Program-made: the position numbers and the translations under genes | Source: Caldilineaceae bacterium | GTDB lineage: Bacteria; Chloroflexota; Anaerolineae; Caldilineales; Caldilineaceae | Reading direction: 5' to 3' | Length of the DNA: 64,000 nt | Assembly (NCBI GenBank): GCA_026708085.1 | Contig: JAPOVP010000049.1 | Coordinates: forward strand, 62,001-126,000 | Part shown: one piece after another, positions 38,134 through 47,452 of the stretch | Layout: every line of letters starts with the position of its first letter | How positions within the stretch are numbered: position 1 is the stretch's first letter | The notes under the pieces: model-generated | The model's input: the letters and a program-made list of their open reading frames with translations, nothing else | Databases searched by the model: none | What the model was told of the DNA's origin: nothing

Positions 38134-38739
38134 ATGCCCCTAAGACCATCTGTAGCACCCAGAATTGACCAGTCGGAAATTGAACGCCTTGCAAAGAGAT
38201 ACGGACAGCCCCTTTGTCGCCTCTATCGTATCGAGGCCGATGACTACATGCGGGGCTATCGAGGGCAGGCGAGCCCGGACAGAAGAGGCGAGGTAGTCTT
38301 TGCTATCCGCCAACCCAGCGGTGAAATCCTGCTGCACACGAAACACCGCTACGAAAAACCAATATATCGCTTGCCCACGGGCCGTATTGAACTTGGGGAA
38401 TCGATCGAGGATGCCCTTTACCGCGAAATCGCTGAAGAGACCGGGCAGCGGGTCCAGTTATGTCGTTTCCTGGGCATCCTGGATTGTCACTTTATCAGTG
38501 ACAACTCGGCCTTCCCCTTTGTCAGTTACATCTTCTATCTGCAAAGCATGAGCGGGGAACTCTGCCCAACCGATACGAATGAGATCGCAGGATTCCGTAC
38601 CGTCCCTGTCCACGAATTGGGTTCCATCGCCCAGATATTGCGAGGCTTGGGTTCCCATCGACGCTGCTGGGGCTACTGGCGTTCACTTTCCCACGATATA
38701 GTCCGCCATGCCTTGACGTGCTGCCAGCCAACTGCCTAA
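38134..38739 (+). CDS. Nudix hydrolase
   Basis: Predicted cytoplasmic pyrophosphohydrolase acting on a nucleoside diphosphate linked to another group. The Nudix box is complete at residues 83-105: G-x5-E-x7-REIAEETG, with all catalytic Glu residues present. ATG at 38134 is chosen over an upstream TTG at 38047 because the region before it shows no conservation pattern; a Shine-Dalgarno is weak either way. Length 201 residues. It lies between the DUF4062 gene and pheT. The substrate cannot be deduced from the box alone. Confidence 0.88.
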   Translation: MPLRPSVAPRIDQSEIERLAKRYGQPLCRLYRIEADDYMRGYRGQASPDRRGEVVFAIRQPSGEILLHTKHRYEKPIYRLPTGRIELGESIEDALYREIAEETGQRVQLCRFLGILDCHFISDNSAFPFVSYIFYLQSMSGELCPTDTNEIAGFRTVPVHELGSIAQILRGLGSHRRCWGYWRSLSHDIVRHALTCCQPTA

Positions 38740-38843
38740 ATCTGCGCTTTAAGCCCATCTTCTGATACAATCACCAGAAATCAGCAATCCTTATTTGGCT
38801 TCAGGCCTAAGCCGTAAGCCGCTTCACAAGTTGAGAGTGAACC

Positions 38844-41546
38844 ATGCTTGTCCCATTGTCCTGGCTTCGGGAATACGTCGATATCCCTCTGACCACGCCA
38901 AGGTTGGCGGAACGTCTTACACTGGCGGGGCTGGAAGAGGCGAGTTTAACAAACACCGGCGACTGGTGGGAAGAGGACAAAATAGTTGTCGGCCAGGTCG
39001 CCGCCGTACTACCGCATCCTGATGCCGACCGGCTGGTCCTCGTGGACGTAGACCACCATTCCTCACAGGCTTCCACCGACCCGGCCCTGCAGAGAGTGGT
39101 GACCGGCGCGCCCAACCTCATCCAGTTCAAGAATCGCTCGCTGTCATCAGGAGACCTTCCTGTTCTCAAAGTCGCATTTGCTCGGGAAGGCGCGCTCCTT
39201 AACAATGCCTACAGCGATAAGAGACCACGCCCTCGCAAGAGGCTGAAAAAGGCGAAAATCCGCGGTGTCGAGTCGCTCGGAATGGTCTGTTCGGAGCTGG
39301 AACTGGGGCTCAGTGAAGAGCATGAGGGCATCCTATTTCTGCCCGATGACGCTCCTGTAGGGCAACCACTTCGCCATTATCTGGGCGACGAAATCCTCGA
39401 AATCGATCTGACGCCGGACATGGCGCGTTGCCTTTCAATGTGGGGTATCGCCAGAGAAGTGCAGGCTCTGACCGGCGGCGCGCTACATCTGCCCGAAGAT
39501 GTAGATGCGTCGCACGGCGAAGACAGTGCCTCAGACTATGTTTCAGCGCGCATCAGCGACTCCGACCTGTGTCAGCGGTTCACCGGGACTGTCTTCCGCG
39601 ACATCCAGGTGGGCGAATCACCGAGATGGCTGCAGAAACGGCTGTCCAGCGCGGGAATGCGGTCCATCAACAATATCGTCGACATTACGAACTATGTCAT
39701 GCTGGAAACGGGCCAGCCCCTCCATGCCTTCGACTACGATCTACTCGCCGCTAGGGCCGCAAACATTGGCGATGCCAGGCCAACCATCATTGTGCGCACT
39801 GCCGATGAAGGCGAAACACTGCTGACACTTGACGGGCAGGAGCGCAAACTGGAACCTCCGATGCTGGTCATCGCCGACAAGGCGGGCCCAGTTGCAATCG
39901 CAGGCGTTATGGGCGGCGCCGAAACCGAAGTGCATGGAGACACCCGCAATATCCTGCTCGAATCGGCCACCTTTGATGGAATCAACAACCGCCGCACTTC
40001 ACAGGCACTGCGCCTGCACAGTGAGGCCAGCCACCGCTTCACTCGCGGCGTGCCGGCCTCGTTGAATGACCTGGCCGCGCGTCGCGCAGCCAACCTTATG
40101 CAGCAGATTGCCGGCGGTCGAGTAGTTCCCGGTGTCGTAGATACCTACCCTGTCACACAGCCTGTGGTCAAAGTCTATACATCACGCAGTGACGTGAAGC
40201 GACTTCTGGGCATGGATCTGTCTCTGTCAGAAATTGGCTCCGCTCTCCACCGGCTGGATTTTGAATTCGAAGAGTTGACAGAGCTACCGGTGAACGTATC
40301 GGAGCGGTCGGCTTTTGGGCTGGCGCGTGCTGAAGGTGAATCCGTAATCGCCGCAACTGTGCCCTGGCACCGGCTCGATGTTTCCTTGCCCGCCGACCTG
40401 ACGGAAGAGGTAGCGCGTGTGGTCGGTTACGATCGCATTTCTGAATCACTCCTTGACACCGTATTGCCGCCCCAGCGCCGCAATGCGCCGCTGGAAACGG
40501 AGGAGAACATCCGCGACATCCTCATGGGGACCGGGTTGCAGGATACGGTGAATCACACGCTTACAACACCTGAAAACCACGCCAGGCTGACCGGGGCAGG
40601 GCCGACATTTGCGTCAGGCGACGAAGGCGAGATCCCGGCAGCGGCAAGCGATCCTGGTCGTTTCATCTCGTTGACCAATCCGCTCTCACCTGAGCGCCGT
40701 GTGATGAGAAGAAACCTTATCGTAAGCGCGTTGGAAAACCTGGCTTACAACCTCCGATTCACGGAGCGGCTCGCTGTCTTCGAAATCGGACGTACCTACC
40801 GGCCCCTCATCTCACACGGCAGTCCTTCCAATGAGGAAAACTCAGCCGCCAACCTGCCTGAGGAGCAGCGAAGGTTGTGTATCGCCCTGCGCGGGCTCCG
40901 CGACCCGCAGGCGACCAACCCTTCCCAAGCCGAATCAGACCTATTTGACTTCTTCGATCTGAAGGGCATTATCGAAACGCTTCTGGAAAGACTCGGCTTC
41001 CCGCAGAGCAGCTATCAGTTCAGTGCCCATCCTGAGAGCGGTGCCGGCGACGCCGTGAGCGAGACCATGTTCGGGCCCCGTTGCGCTCTCGTCTCACTGG
41101 AAGACGAGCTTCTTGGAACAGTGGGAGAACTGCATCCGCAAGTACGCAATGCATTTGGACTGGGGAACGAACGAGTAGTACTGGCGGAACTGAGAATCGC
41201 TCCCCTCGTGCGGCCCAGCTGGCGCCTTTCGCAGATGGCTCCTATTAGTGTCTACCCCCCCGTCGTCGAAGACCTGGCCTTCGTCGTAAAGGAGGAAGTT
41301 ACGCAGCGCCGCCTGCGTGATGCAATTGTAGATGGAGGCGGTCGCGAGGGGGATCCCGGGCTGACTTCCGTGGAGCTCTTTGACATCTATCGCGGAGAGT
41401 CGTTGCCGGTAGGCTACAAGTCTCTGGCATACCGCGTAACCTACCAAAGTCTGGACCACAACTTGAAGGAAAAAGAGGTTAACAGGTTACGGCAGCGAAT
41501 CATTCGCACAGTAGAAAGGGCCACTGAGGGGAAATTGCGCTCCTGA
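38844..41546 (+). CDS. pheT: Phenylalanine-tRNA ligase beta subunit
   Basis: Large subunit of the (alpha-beta)2 phenylalanyl-tRNA synthetase. The 900-residue protein has, in order, the N-terminal [17 protein letters not shown], the tRNA-binding domain ([30 protein letters not shown]), the B3/B4 editing region ([39 protein letters not shown]), B5 and the core (RHTSEASHRF-like [38 protein letters not shown]), and the ferredoxin-fold anticodon-binding domain at the C terminus ([21 protein letters not shown] to GKLRS). It is about 100 residues longer than the E. coli protein, with several insertions. The alpha-subunit gene pheS, normally just upstream, is not in this window. Confidence 0.96.
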   Translation: MLVPLSWLREYVDIPLTTPRLAERLTLAGLEEASLTNTGDWWEEDKIVVGQVAAVLPHPDADRLVLVDVDHHSSQASTDPALQRVVTGAPNLIQFKNRSLSSGDLPVLKVAFAREGALLNNAYSDKRPRPRKRLKKAKIRGVESLGMVCSELELGLSEEHEGILFLPDDAPVGQPLRHYLGDEILEIDLTPDMARCLSMWGIAREVQALTGGALHLPEDVDASHGEDSASDYVSARISDSDLCQRFTGTVFRDIQVGESPRWLQKRLSSAGMRSINNIVDITNYVMLETGQPLHAFDYDLLAARAANIGDARPTIIVRTADEGETLLTLDGQERKLEPPMLVIADKAGPVAIAGVMGGAETEVHGDTRNILLESATFDGINNRRTSQALRLHSEASHRFTRGVPASLNDLAARRAANLMQQIAGGRVVPGVVDTYPVTQPVVKVYTSRSDVKRLLGMDLSLSEIGSALHRLDFEFEELTELPVNVSERSAFGLARAEGESVIAATVPWHRLDVSLPADLTEEVARVVGYDRISESLLDTVLPPQRRNAPLETEENIRDILMGTGLQDTVNHTLTTPENHARLTGAGPTFASGDEGEIPAAASDPGRFISLTNPLSPERRVMRRNLIVSALENLAYNLRFTERLAVFEIGRTYRPLISHGSPSNEENSAANLPEEQRRLCIALRGLRDPQATNPSQAESDLFDFFDLKGIIETLLERLGFPQSSYQFSAHPESGAGDAVSETMFGPRCALVSLEDELLGTVGELHPQVRNAFGLGNERVVLAELRIAPLVRPSWRLSQMAPISVYPPVVEDLAFVVKEEVTQRRLRDAIVDGGGREGDPGLTSVELFDIYRGESLPVGYKSLAYRVTYQSLDHNLKEKEVNRLRQRIIRTVERATEGKLRS

Positions 41547-41613
41547 GTTTGACATCAACTCCTCGGGCCGGTCAAGGCAAGGGTAGGAGTTTGCAGAGGA
41601 ACCAGAACCAAAC

Positions 41614-41643
41614 CTGGGGGCGCGGCGTACGCCCAATCCCCAG
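41614..41643. terminator. Possible bidirectional hairpin between convergent pheT and rnz
   Basis: CTGGGG (41614-41619) pairs with CCCCAG (41638-41643), extended inside by GCG/CGC with a small bulge. It lies in the 159-bp gap between two convergent genes but has no U-run on either side, so termination is only suggested. Confidence 0.3.
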
Positions 41644-41705
41644 ATACGCGGACCACTTGAGAAAAGCACATTACTTCTACTCGACTGTCAATCGGGTCCT
41701 CACTC

Positions 41706-42665
41706 TCAACGAACCGCTTGCTTCCGCCCCGCCTGAATTTCGACCGGCTTCCCCCTGCGAATCCGGAAGAGATCGAGATCGCCGGCTACATCGGTTTTGG
41801 GAAACTCGGCCCGTGCCTCGTCCAGAATCTCCCTTGCGTGGTAGCGGCGGCTGATGTGGTGCAGGACCAGATGCTTTACCCCCGCCTTTTGCGCCAGACG
41901 AGCCGCTGCACGCGCTGTAATGTGGCCGTGACCCTTCGCTAGCTCCCTTTCCTCTTCCAGGTAGGTCGCTTCAATCGCCAGGAGGTCTGCGCCGGCAACG
42001 ATCTTGTGCAGTGGACCTGTGCGGCTTACGTCGCCTACAAAGCAGAGCTTCGCTCCTCTCTGCGGTTCTCCCAGTACTTCATCGGGATTTACGGTGCGGC
42101 CGTCGGACAGCACGACCGGCCGGCCGGCCACGAGTTCTCTGCGCTCCGGTCCAGCTGGAACGCCCAGCGCCTCCGCCTTCGCATTGTCAAACGGCGACCG
42201 AGTCTCCTCCTCAAAAGTAAACCCAAAGCAGCCGCTGCCCCGGTGGGGCACAGAAAAGGCAGAAAGCGTGAATCCCTTGCCTGCGAACAGTTTTCCCTCA
42301 TCAATGACATTGAGACTTACCCCGGCCTGTGAAACGTTCCCAATCCCAAAGACAACCTCCATTAGACGGTGGACACGCGCCAGTGCAGGTTCGCCGCCGT
42401 AAATGTCCAACTCCTCCAGGGCTTCCCAATGGCCAAGTGTACTGGCAAGTCCCCCTAGACCAAGTATGTGGTCAAGATGGCCATGCGTAAGCAGAATCTT
42501 GTCCAGTCGCCGAAACCCAAGCCCGCTTCGCAGAATCTGGCGCTGCGTCCCTTCGCCGCAGTCAATCAGAAAGCGGTGCTCTTGCGCCATGACCAGCGCC
42601 GCCGAAAGACCGCGGTGTACGGAGGGCGCGGATGCCGAAGTCCCAAGGAAAACCAGCTCAAACAA
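41706..42665 (-). CDS. rnz: Ribonuclease Z
   Basis: Metallo-beta-lactamase-fold endonuclease that trims tRNA 3' ends. The start is taken as TTG 42665, giving the family N terminus (M)[14 protein letters not shown]; a TTG at 42722 would add 19 unconserved residues. Zinc-binding motif HGHLDH is at residues 61-66; further ligands appear in [34 protein letters not shown] and LHHISRRY. Length 319 residues fits RNase Z. It is relevant that the adjacent tRNA-Leu lacks an encoded CCA, the kind of tRNA precursor this enzyme matures. The gene runs towards pheT. Confidence 0.93.
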   Translation of the reverse strand: MFELVFLGTSASAPSVHRGLSAALVMAQEHRFLIDCGEGTQRQILRSGLGFRRLDKILLTHGHLDHILGLGGLASTLGHWEALEELDIYGGEPALARVHRLMEVVFGIGNVSQAGVSLNVIDEGKLFAGKGFTLSAFSVPHRGSGCFGFTFEEETRSPFDNAKAEALGVPAGPERRELVAGRPVVLSDGRTVNPDEVLGEPQRGAKLCFVGDVSRTGPLHKIVAGADLLAIEATYLEEERELAKGHGHITARAAARLAQKAGVKHLVLHHISRRYHAREILDEARAEFPKTDVAGDLDLFRIRRGKPVEIQAGRKQAVR

Positions 42666-42746
42666 TGTAGTGTCTCTCTGTCTCTGAAGTGTGGGGCAAT
42701 TGGGAACAGGGGAGCGCGTCAAAGCGCCTTCGTTTGCGACGAGGCG

Positions 42747-43238
42747 TTAAATTGCCTGTAAGGAGAACTCATGGCACTCGCAATCATATATCCCCCAACT
42801 TGGAGAGCCGTAGCGCCCCATCAGTTCACCAGGATTTACCAACAGACAGTTGCCTATTCGCTCCCAGTGATGTAGATGGTCATGGCCGTAGCAGACCAAA
42901 TCGAAAGATCCGCTCTGCGCAATGCGCCTCGCGGGCTCAGGATAGTGTATCAGGGCAACCTGGCGGCCCCCGAGTTCGAGTTCGGCGTAAGGACCATGCA
43001 GTGTAATCTGAGGGAAGCCGGATGCCACTTGCTGCTGCAATCGACCATCACCGTCATTGTTGCCCTCCACTACGTGAATAGGTCCGTCAAACGCCTGCGC
43101 AATCTGCGCCAGTATGAATGGTGCTACCAGGTCTCCGCAGTGCAACAATACGTCACATCCCTGCGTGTCAACATCAACAAGCGCCTTCTCCAGATTCCAG
43201 ATATTGTCATGGCTATCAGACAGGATCGCGACCTTCAT
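42747..43238 (-). CDS. YfcE/MJ0936-family metallophosphoesterase
   Basis: Small cytoplasmic phosphodiesterase of 163 residues. The dinuclear metal site is visible as D8 and H10 in SDSHDN, D36 in CGDLV, the Asn of EGNNDGD and the closing histidines of YGHDHLHHW, followed by NPGELMGRYG, a typical ending block for this family. ATG at 43238 has GGAG 7 nt upstream; a promoter is suggested at 43292-43320. Physiological substrate unknown. It precedes rnz on the same strand by 81 bp. Confidence 0.92.
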   Translation of the reverse strand: MKVAILSDSHDNIWNLEKALVDVDTQGCDVLLHCGDLVAPFILAQIAQAFDGPIHVVEGNNDGDGRLQQQVASGFPQITLHGPYAELELGGRQVALIHYPEPARRIAQSGSFDLVCYGHDHLHHWERIGNCLLVNPGELMGRYGSPSWGIYDCECHEFSLQAI

Positions 43239-43291
43239 TCCGATTCTCCATTTCGCAGGCCAGCCCTAAACCCGTTAGTGAACACATTGAT

Positions 43292-43320
43292 AGTATATCC
43301 GACCGCAATCCTGTCGGCAA
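43292..43320 (-). promoter_or_regulatory. Promoter for the metallophosphoesterase gene
   Basis: On the minus strand TTGCCG (43320-43315), 17 bp, TATACT (43297-43292), with a leader of about 45-50 nt. It overlaps the start side of the divergent element listed next. Confidence 0.45.
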
Positions 43321-43333
43321 TGAAATGATGCTG

Positions 43334-43342
43334 TGATATAAT
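43334..43342 (+). promoter_or_regulatory. Extended -10 promoter element for the LysM lipoprotein gene
   Basis: TGATATAAT fits an extended -10 (TG-n-TATAAT) on the plus strand; no clear -35 is seen, which extended -10 promoters tolerate. The leader to the gene at 43534 would be about 185 nt. Confidence 0.4.
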
Positions 43343-43533
43343 TCATAGTGGTTCTCTCTTGCAAAAATGTCCCGTATTTGCAGATCTCACAGGCGGACCC
43401 CGATGTCCGCCCAAGGCCTCGATTTTCCGCTCCCATCACAATCAGCAAGGCAATTTGTCGCAATGATTCAATTGCAGGTTTCCACTACAGTAGCAGTCCT
43501 CTGAGCTGGTCAGCTATGTAAGCGCGGATACCG

Positions 43534-44550
43534 ATGGATTCTCATTCTGTGATAGCAAGAATGGCTGCCCTGTTTGCCATAAGTTGCATTTCGGCACTCT
43601 TCTTCCTGTCAGGTTGCGGGCAGGTTATCGCCCTTATTCCTACCTCTACGCCTGGGCCCGAGCCCGGTGCAACGTTTTCGCCGCCGGCCGGACCGACAGC
43701 TGCCGTTACGGCGACCCCGGCTCCTTACACACCGCCTCCGACGCCGACACATACGGCGACACCGGAACCAACAGTTTACCTTGTCGTACCTGGCGACACA
43801 CTTTCCCGAATTGCAATCCAATACGGTGTTTCCGTCGAAGCGCTGCAGGAAGAAAATAATATTCTTGACCCTCGTACGCTCCAACCGGGGCAACAGCTAG
43901 TAATTCCTTTCGGCAATGCAACCGACGGCGTTCAGGCGCAAGCCAGGCCTACTCCTACTCCCATTCCCTTCGCCCATCAGAGGGTCCACTTCAGCTTCAC
44001 ACCACTCGGCGGCCTTTGGGTCCTTGGCGAAGTTGAAAACACCAACACCTTTACGCTTGAGCAGATTCGTGTCGGGGTCAAGCTCTTGGACGCCAACCAG
44101 GAAACCCTGGCAATGGAATATGGCGCGGCTCTGTTGAACCTGGTTGAGCCGGGCGAGGTGGCTCCGTTTGCGATTCTGTTTGAGAAGGCACCCAAAGAGT
44201 TCGCAAGCTACCAGATATACCCGCTCAGTGGCGTTCCAGCGTATGAAGGTGGATACTACAAGGACCTGGTTGTTGAGGATCTTGCCTTCAATGGCGAACT
44301 TTTCACCTCGTACCAGGTCACAGGCTCAGTTCGAAACGTAGGCCAGGATGAGGCCATTGAAGTGCAGGTTGTACTTACCGCGTATGACTCACTGGACCGT
44401 GTTATCGCCGCGCGAACGATCTCCCCTGTGCACAAAGCAATTGCAGCCGACGGCACCACAACGTTTACGGCTATCCTTGTTCCCCTTGGGGGCCAGATTG
44501 AACGCGTCCATGCCGACGCCCAAGGAAGAAGATACCCAGCGGCCAACTGA
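43534..44550 (+). CDS. LysM-domain lipoprotein with Thr/Pro linker
   Basis: Predicted lipid-anchored envelope protein of 338 residues. A Sec signal ends in the lipobox LSGC, then a Thr/Pro/Ala-rich linker of about 60 residues leads to one LysM domain (YLVVPGDTLSRIAIQYGVSVEALQEENNILDPRTLQPGQQLVIP), which binds peptidoglycan-type glycans. After a second short Thr/Pro linker come two related beta-sandwich segments (VHFSFTPLGGLWVLGEVENTNTFTLEQIRVGVKLLD and NGELFTSYQVTGSVRNVGQDEAIEVQVVLTAYD) resembling FxLYD-type domains. The role is unknown; anchoring or surface display is a reasonable guess. Linkers of this kind are common in Chloroflexota. Confidence 0.85.
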   Translation: MDSHSVIARMAALFAISCISALFFLSGCGQVIALIPTSTPGPEPGATFSPPAGPTAAVTATPAPYTPPPTPTHTATPEPTVYLVVPGDTLSRIAIQYGVSVEALQEENNILDPRTLQPGQQLVIPFGNATDGVQAQARPTPTPIPFAHQRVHFSFTPLGGLWVLGEVENTNTFTLEQIRVGVKLLDANQETLAMEYGAALLNLVEPGEVAPFAILFEKAPKEFASYQIYPLSGVPAYEGGYYKDLVVEDLAFNGELFTSYQVTGSVRNVGQDEAIEVQVVLTAYDSLDRVIAARTISPVHKAIAADGTTTFTAILVPLGGQIERVHADAQGRRYPAAN

Positions 44551-44884
44551 GCCCAAACCCGGCACTGGGCGGGCCCGGCCATCTCTCACGCTACTGAACA
44601 CGGACCACTAAGTCTGGGCGCCCAGGCCTTCGGCTCCAAATTTCGGTGGCCCATTGCCTCGTCCTTCCTGACCCTCGTCGTGGCAAAATGGATCCTTTTC
44701 TGCAGGTGCCCTCGCATGGCGCTATTATCTGCAGGGCCGCGGAACCGCTGTTCTTGCTGAAGGCAAGTGACTAAACGATAATACCTGATCCCTTCTTTGG
44801 GGTGCGAGTGCTTCGCAGGTTGCCTTTAAAGGCTGAATGTAGGATTACAGAAAACTGGGAAAACAGTGAGGGGCAATAGGTTCG
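44551..44884. other. Convergent intergenic region between LysM gene and aldehyde dehydrogenase gene
   Basis: 334 bases between the ends of two converging genes. Apart from GC-rich short repeats just after the LysM stop I see no strong terminator and no gene. Confidence 0.45.
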
Positions 44885-46447
44885 CTATTTGACGTCAAAT
44901 GTAACGCCCTGCGCAAGCGGAAGCTGATCCCCGTAGTTGACCGTAACCGTCTGACGACGTGCGTACGCCTTCCAGGCGTCAGATCCACTTTCTCGCCCAC
45001 CCCCCGTCTCCTTCTCTCCGCCAAAGGCTCCACCGATCTCCGCACCTGCCGTGCCCGTATTCACATTGGCCAACCCGCAGTCACTGCCAACGACACTCAA
45101 GAATGCCTCAACCTCCCGCAGGCTGTTGCTGAAGATGGCGGACGACAGGCCCTGGGGCACACAGTTGTGGATGGCAAATGCCTCTTCGAGCTCGGCGTAA
45201 CGGAGAACATAAAGAATCGGTGCAAAAGTCTCCTCGCAGACAATGTCAGTGTCCGGCTCCAGTCCCTCTATCAGTGTTGGCGCAACATAGTTTCCACCTT
45301 CCAGACCCGACAGCGCCAACACAGAGTTCCCGACCAGAACATTACCGCCGGCTGCCTCTGCCCTCCCTATTGCACTGGAGTAGCCGTCAACAGCTCGTCT
45401 GTTTATCAGTGGGCCAACCAGAACCCCGGGTTCCAACGGACTGCCGACATTTACGTTCCTGTAGGCCTCAACCAAGCGAGGAAGAAAGCTGTCATAGAGG
45501 CTCTCATGTAGAATCAGGCGCCGGGTCGTCGTACACCGTTGGGCGGCCGTAGCCAGGGCGCCAAATGCAACCCCACGCAGCGCAATCTCCATGTCGGCTT
45601 CCGGGGTGACAATCGCGGCGTTGTTCCCTCCCAGCTCCAGGATAGTGCGGCCAAGTCGTTCGCCTACTCTGGCTGCAACCTCGCGTCCTGTTCGCACCGA
45701 TCCCGTAAATGACAGCAGCGGCAGTCTGCTGTCTGAACTCATCCGTTGACCGATTTCGCCGGCCCCGTCAACTGCAAGAAAGAAGAGAGGCGGCAGCCCT
45801 TGCTCGTCAAGCACATCGTTCACTATGTTGGTGGTGGCGATCGCGGTCAGTGCTGCGTCGGGCGAAGGCTTCCACACGACCACGTTACCGAGGACCGCAG
45901 CGATGAAAGCGTTCCAAGACCAGACTGCGCAGGGGAAGTTGAAAGCGGTAATGACGCCTACGACGCCGTACGGATGCCACTGTTCGTATAGGCGGTGATC
46001 TCGGCGCTCACTGGCGATTGTCATCCCGTACAACTGACGGGAGAGCCCAACGGCAAAGTCAGCGATGTCGATCATCTCTTGAACTTCGCCCTTGCCTTCT
46101 ACCGGGGTCTTCCCTACCTCCAACGTAACCAACAACCCCAGGCTCTCCACGTATGCCCGCAGTCTATCGCCGATCGCCCTTATGACCTCGCCGCGTTTGG
46201 GCGCCGGCACTCGAGACCATTCATCGAAAGACACCCATGCCTTTTCGATCAAGCGATCATATTCTTCCTCGCCTGCGACCGCGATATCGGCCAGCCACTC
46301 GTTGTTTATCGGTGAGTGAATGGCGTTGCGATCACGGCCACCGCCTGCGACCCACTGCCCGTCGTACAGACCTGAGACCTGCTGATATAGTCCCAGTTCG
46401 CGAAATACCTGATCTCTTACCGAGTGGAAGTCTGAACTGTAATCCAT
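44885..46447 (-). CDS. Aldehyde dehydrogenase (ALDH7-like)
   Basis: NAD(P)-dependent aldehyde dehydrogenase of 520 residues. The catalytic Cys is C305 in AAQRCTTTRRL, a signature of the ALDH7 (alpha-aminoadipic semialdehyde dehydrogenase) group, and the general base Glu is E271 in LELGGNNA. The cofactor-binding TAFNFPCAVWSWNAF and the C-terminal GEKETGGGRESGSDAWKAYARRQT, also ALDH7-like, are present. It is the last gene of the right-hand minus-strand island, 30 bp behind a PhyH gene, so it might oxidise an aldehyde released by that oxygenase; this is inference. The lysine-degradation role of ALDH7 is not supported by neighbours. Confidence 0.93.
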   Translation of the reverse strand: MDYSSDFHSVRDQVFRELGLYQQVSGLYDGQWVAGGGRDRNAIHSPINNEWLADIAVAGEEEYDRLIEKAWVSFDEWSRVPAPKRGEVIRAIGDRLRAYVESLGLLVTLEVGKTPVEGKGEVQEMIDIADFAVGLSRQLYGMTIASERRDHRLYEQWHPYGVVGVITAFNFPCAVWSWNAFIAAVLGNVVVWKPSPDAALTAIATTNIVNDVLDEQGLPPLFFLAVDGAGEIGQRMSSDSRLPLLSFTGSVRTGREVAARVGERLGRTILELGGNNAAIVTPEADMEIALRGVAFGALATAAQRCTTTRRLILHESLYDSFLPRLVEAYRNVNVGSPLEPGVLVGPLINRRAVDGYSSAIGRAEAAGGNVLVGNSVLALSGLEGGNYVAPTLIEGLEPDTDIVCEETFAPILYVLRYAELEEAFAIHNCVPQGLSSAIFSNSLREVEAFLSVVGSDCGLANVNTGTAGAEIGGAFGGEKETGGGRESGSDAWKAYARRQTVTVNYGDQLPLAQGVTFDVK

Positions 46448-46477
46448 CGCAAGGAACTCTTTCCAGGGCCCCGCCGG

Positions 46478-47416
46478 TCAAAGGGCGTTGAAGAAGCCTT
46501 CCCGGCCGACGCCTCGTTCCTCGGCCCACGCCCGAAGAGGCACATCTTCGTCGTTCTTCGTCAGCCAGTACTGCGAGGAGGGGTGAAATTGCGAGTCTTC
46601 CCCCAGCGGGTCGCCGCCGCTGGCAAGCGCACCCAGCAGCTGCTTGCGAACCGGTCCACTGCGCTCGACTAAGGCTTGATCCTGGCTGATGTAGTCGGTG
46701 GGGCGCAGCCAGCGGTAGTGGTAGCCGATATGCATTATCTTGCGCGTCCTTTCCGAGAGATTCGGTCCGACGCAATGCCAGACTGCCGTCCGCCACACCA
46801 CTGCCGCGCCCGGCTTCAGCCGCAGTTCCATAGCTTCGCTTGGATCCACCTGCCTTCCGTTTTCACGCAATTCGTTTGGCGACCGAAGATGACTTCCGGG
46901 CACCATCCAGAGATTGCCGCTCTGCCCCTCGCTCAGATCCGAGAGTACATAGAACACCTTGATCTCCATAAACGGCAGACGTCCATCAAGTGAGGGAGCC
47001 ATGAAGAGGGAGTCGCTTGCCAGGTCAGGGTGCCACGAGAGGTTTCGGTAGCCCACCTCCTGGTCCGCGCCGTCCCCTACGCCGAGCATGCCAGGTTTGA
47101 CTGTCTCAGGGTAAGGCGGCCGGTAGTCGAGGTGCGTTGTCCGAATCTGAATGTTCCAGCCGATGGCATCCACAACCAGTGGCAACATGCGCGGGTGGTC
47201 GACAAGATCAAGAAAAGCCTCATGACGGGAAAGAGCATTGCGGACGGCAAAGGGGTCGTCCGGCCCCAGTCCTTGGGCTCCTCTCACCTCATTCGCGACT
47301 TCGTCGACGGCCGCCAGCAGGCTGTCCAACTCGGTCTTGGTCAGGAAGTTCTCCAGAATGATGAAGCCCTTTTCGTCAAAATCCTTTCTCTGCTGCTGGC
47401 TCATGCCCATAGACAT
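46478..47416 (-). CDS. Phytanoyl-CoA dioxygenase (PhyH) family protein
   Basis: Predicted Fe(II)/2-oxoglutarate oxygenase of 312 residues. Iron ligands: H129 and D131 in SWHPDLA, distal H214 in VWHCVGPNLSERTRK, whose Arg/Lys residues probably bind 2-oxoglutarate. The opening FDEKGFIILENFLTKTELDSL is typical. The C-terminal 50 residues (LVERSGPVRKQLLGALASGGDP...) extend past the core. It lies between the Gfo/Idh/MocA gene (36 bp upstream) and the aldehyde dehydrogenase (30 bp downstream), consistent with one transcript. A C-terminal end of this sort is seen in PhyH proteins next to carbohydrate ABC operons. Substrate unknown. Confidence 0.88.
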   Translation of the reverse strand: MSMGMSQQQRKDFDEKGFIILENFLTKTELDSLLAAVDEVANEVRGAQGLGPDDPFAVRNALSRHEAFLDLVDHPRMLPLVVDAIGWNIQIRTTHLDYRPPYPETVKPGMLGVGDGADQEVGYRNLSWHPDLASDSLFMAPSLDGRLPFMEIKVFYVLSDLSEGQSGNLWMVPGSHLRSPNELRENGRQVDPSEAMELRLKPGAAVVWRTAVWHCVGPNLSERTRKIMHIGYHYRWLRPTDYISQDQALVERSGPVRKQLLGALASGGDPLGEDSQFHPSSQYWLTKNDEDVPLRAWAEERGVGREGFFNAL

Positions 47417-47452
47417 GGATTTCCTCCTGTCACTCTTAACTGGTGCGAACTA

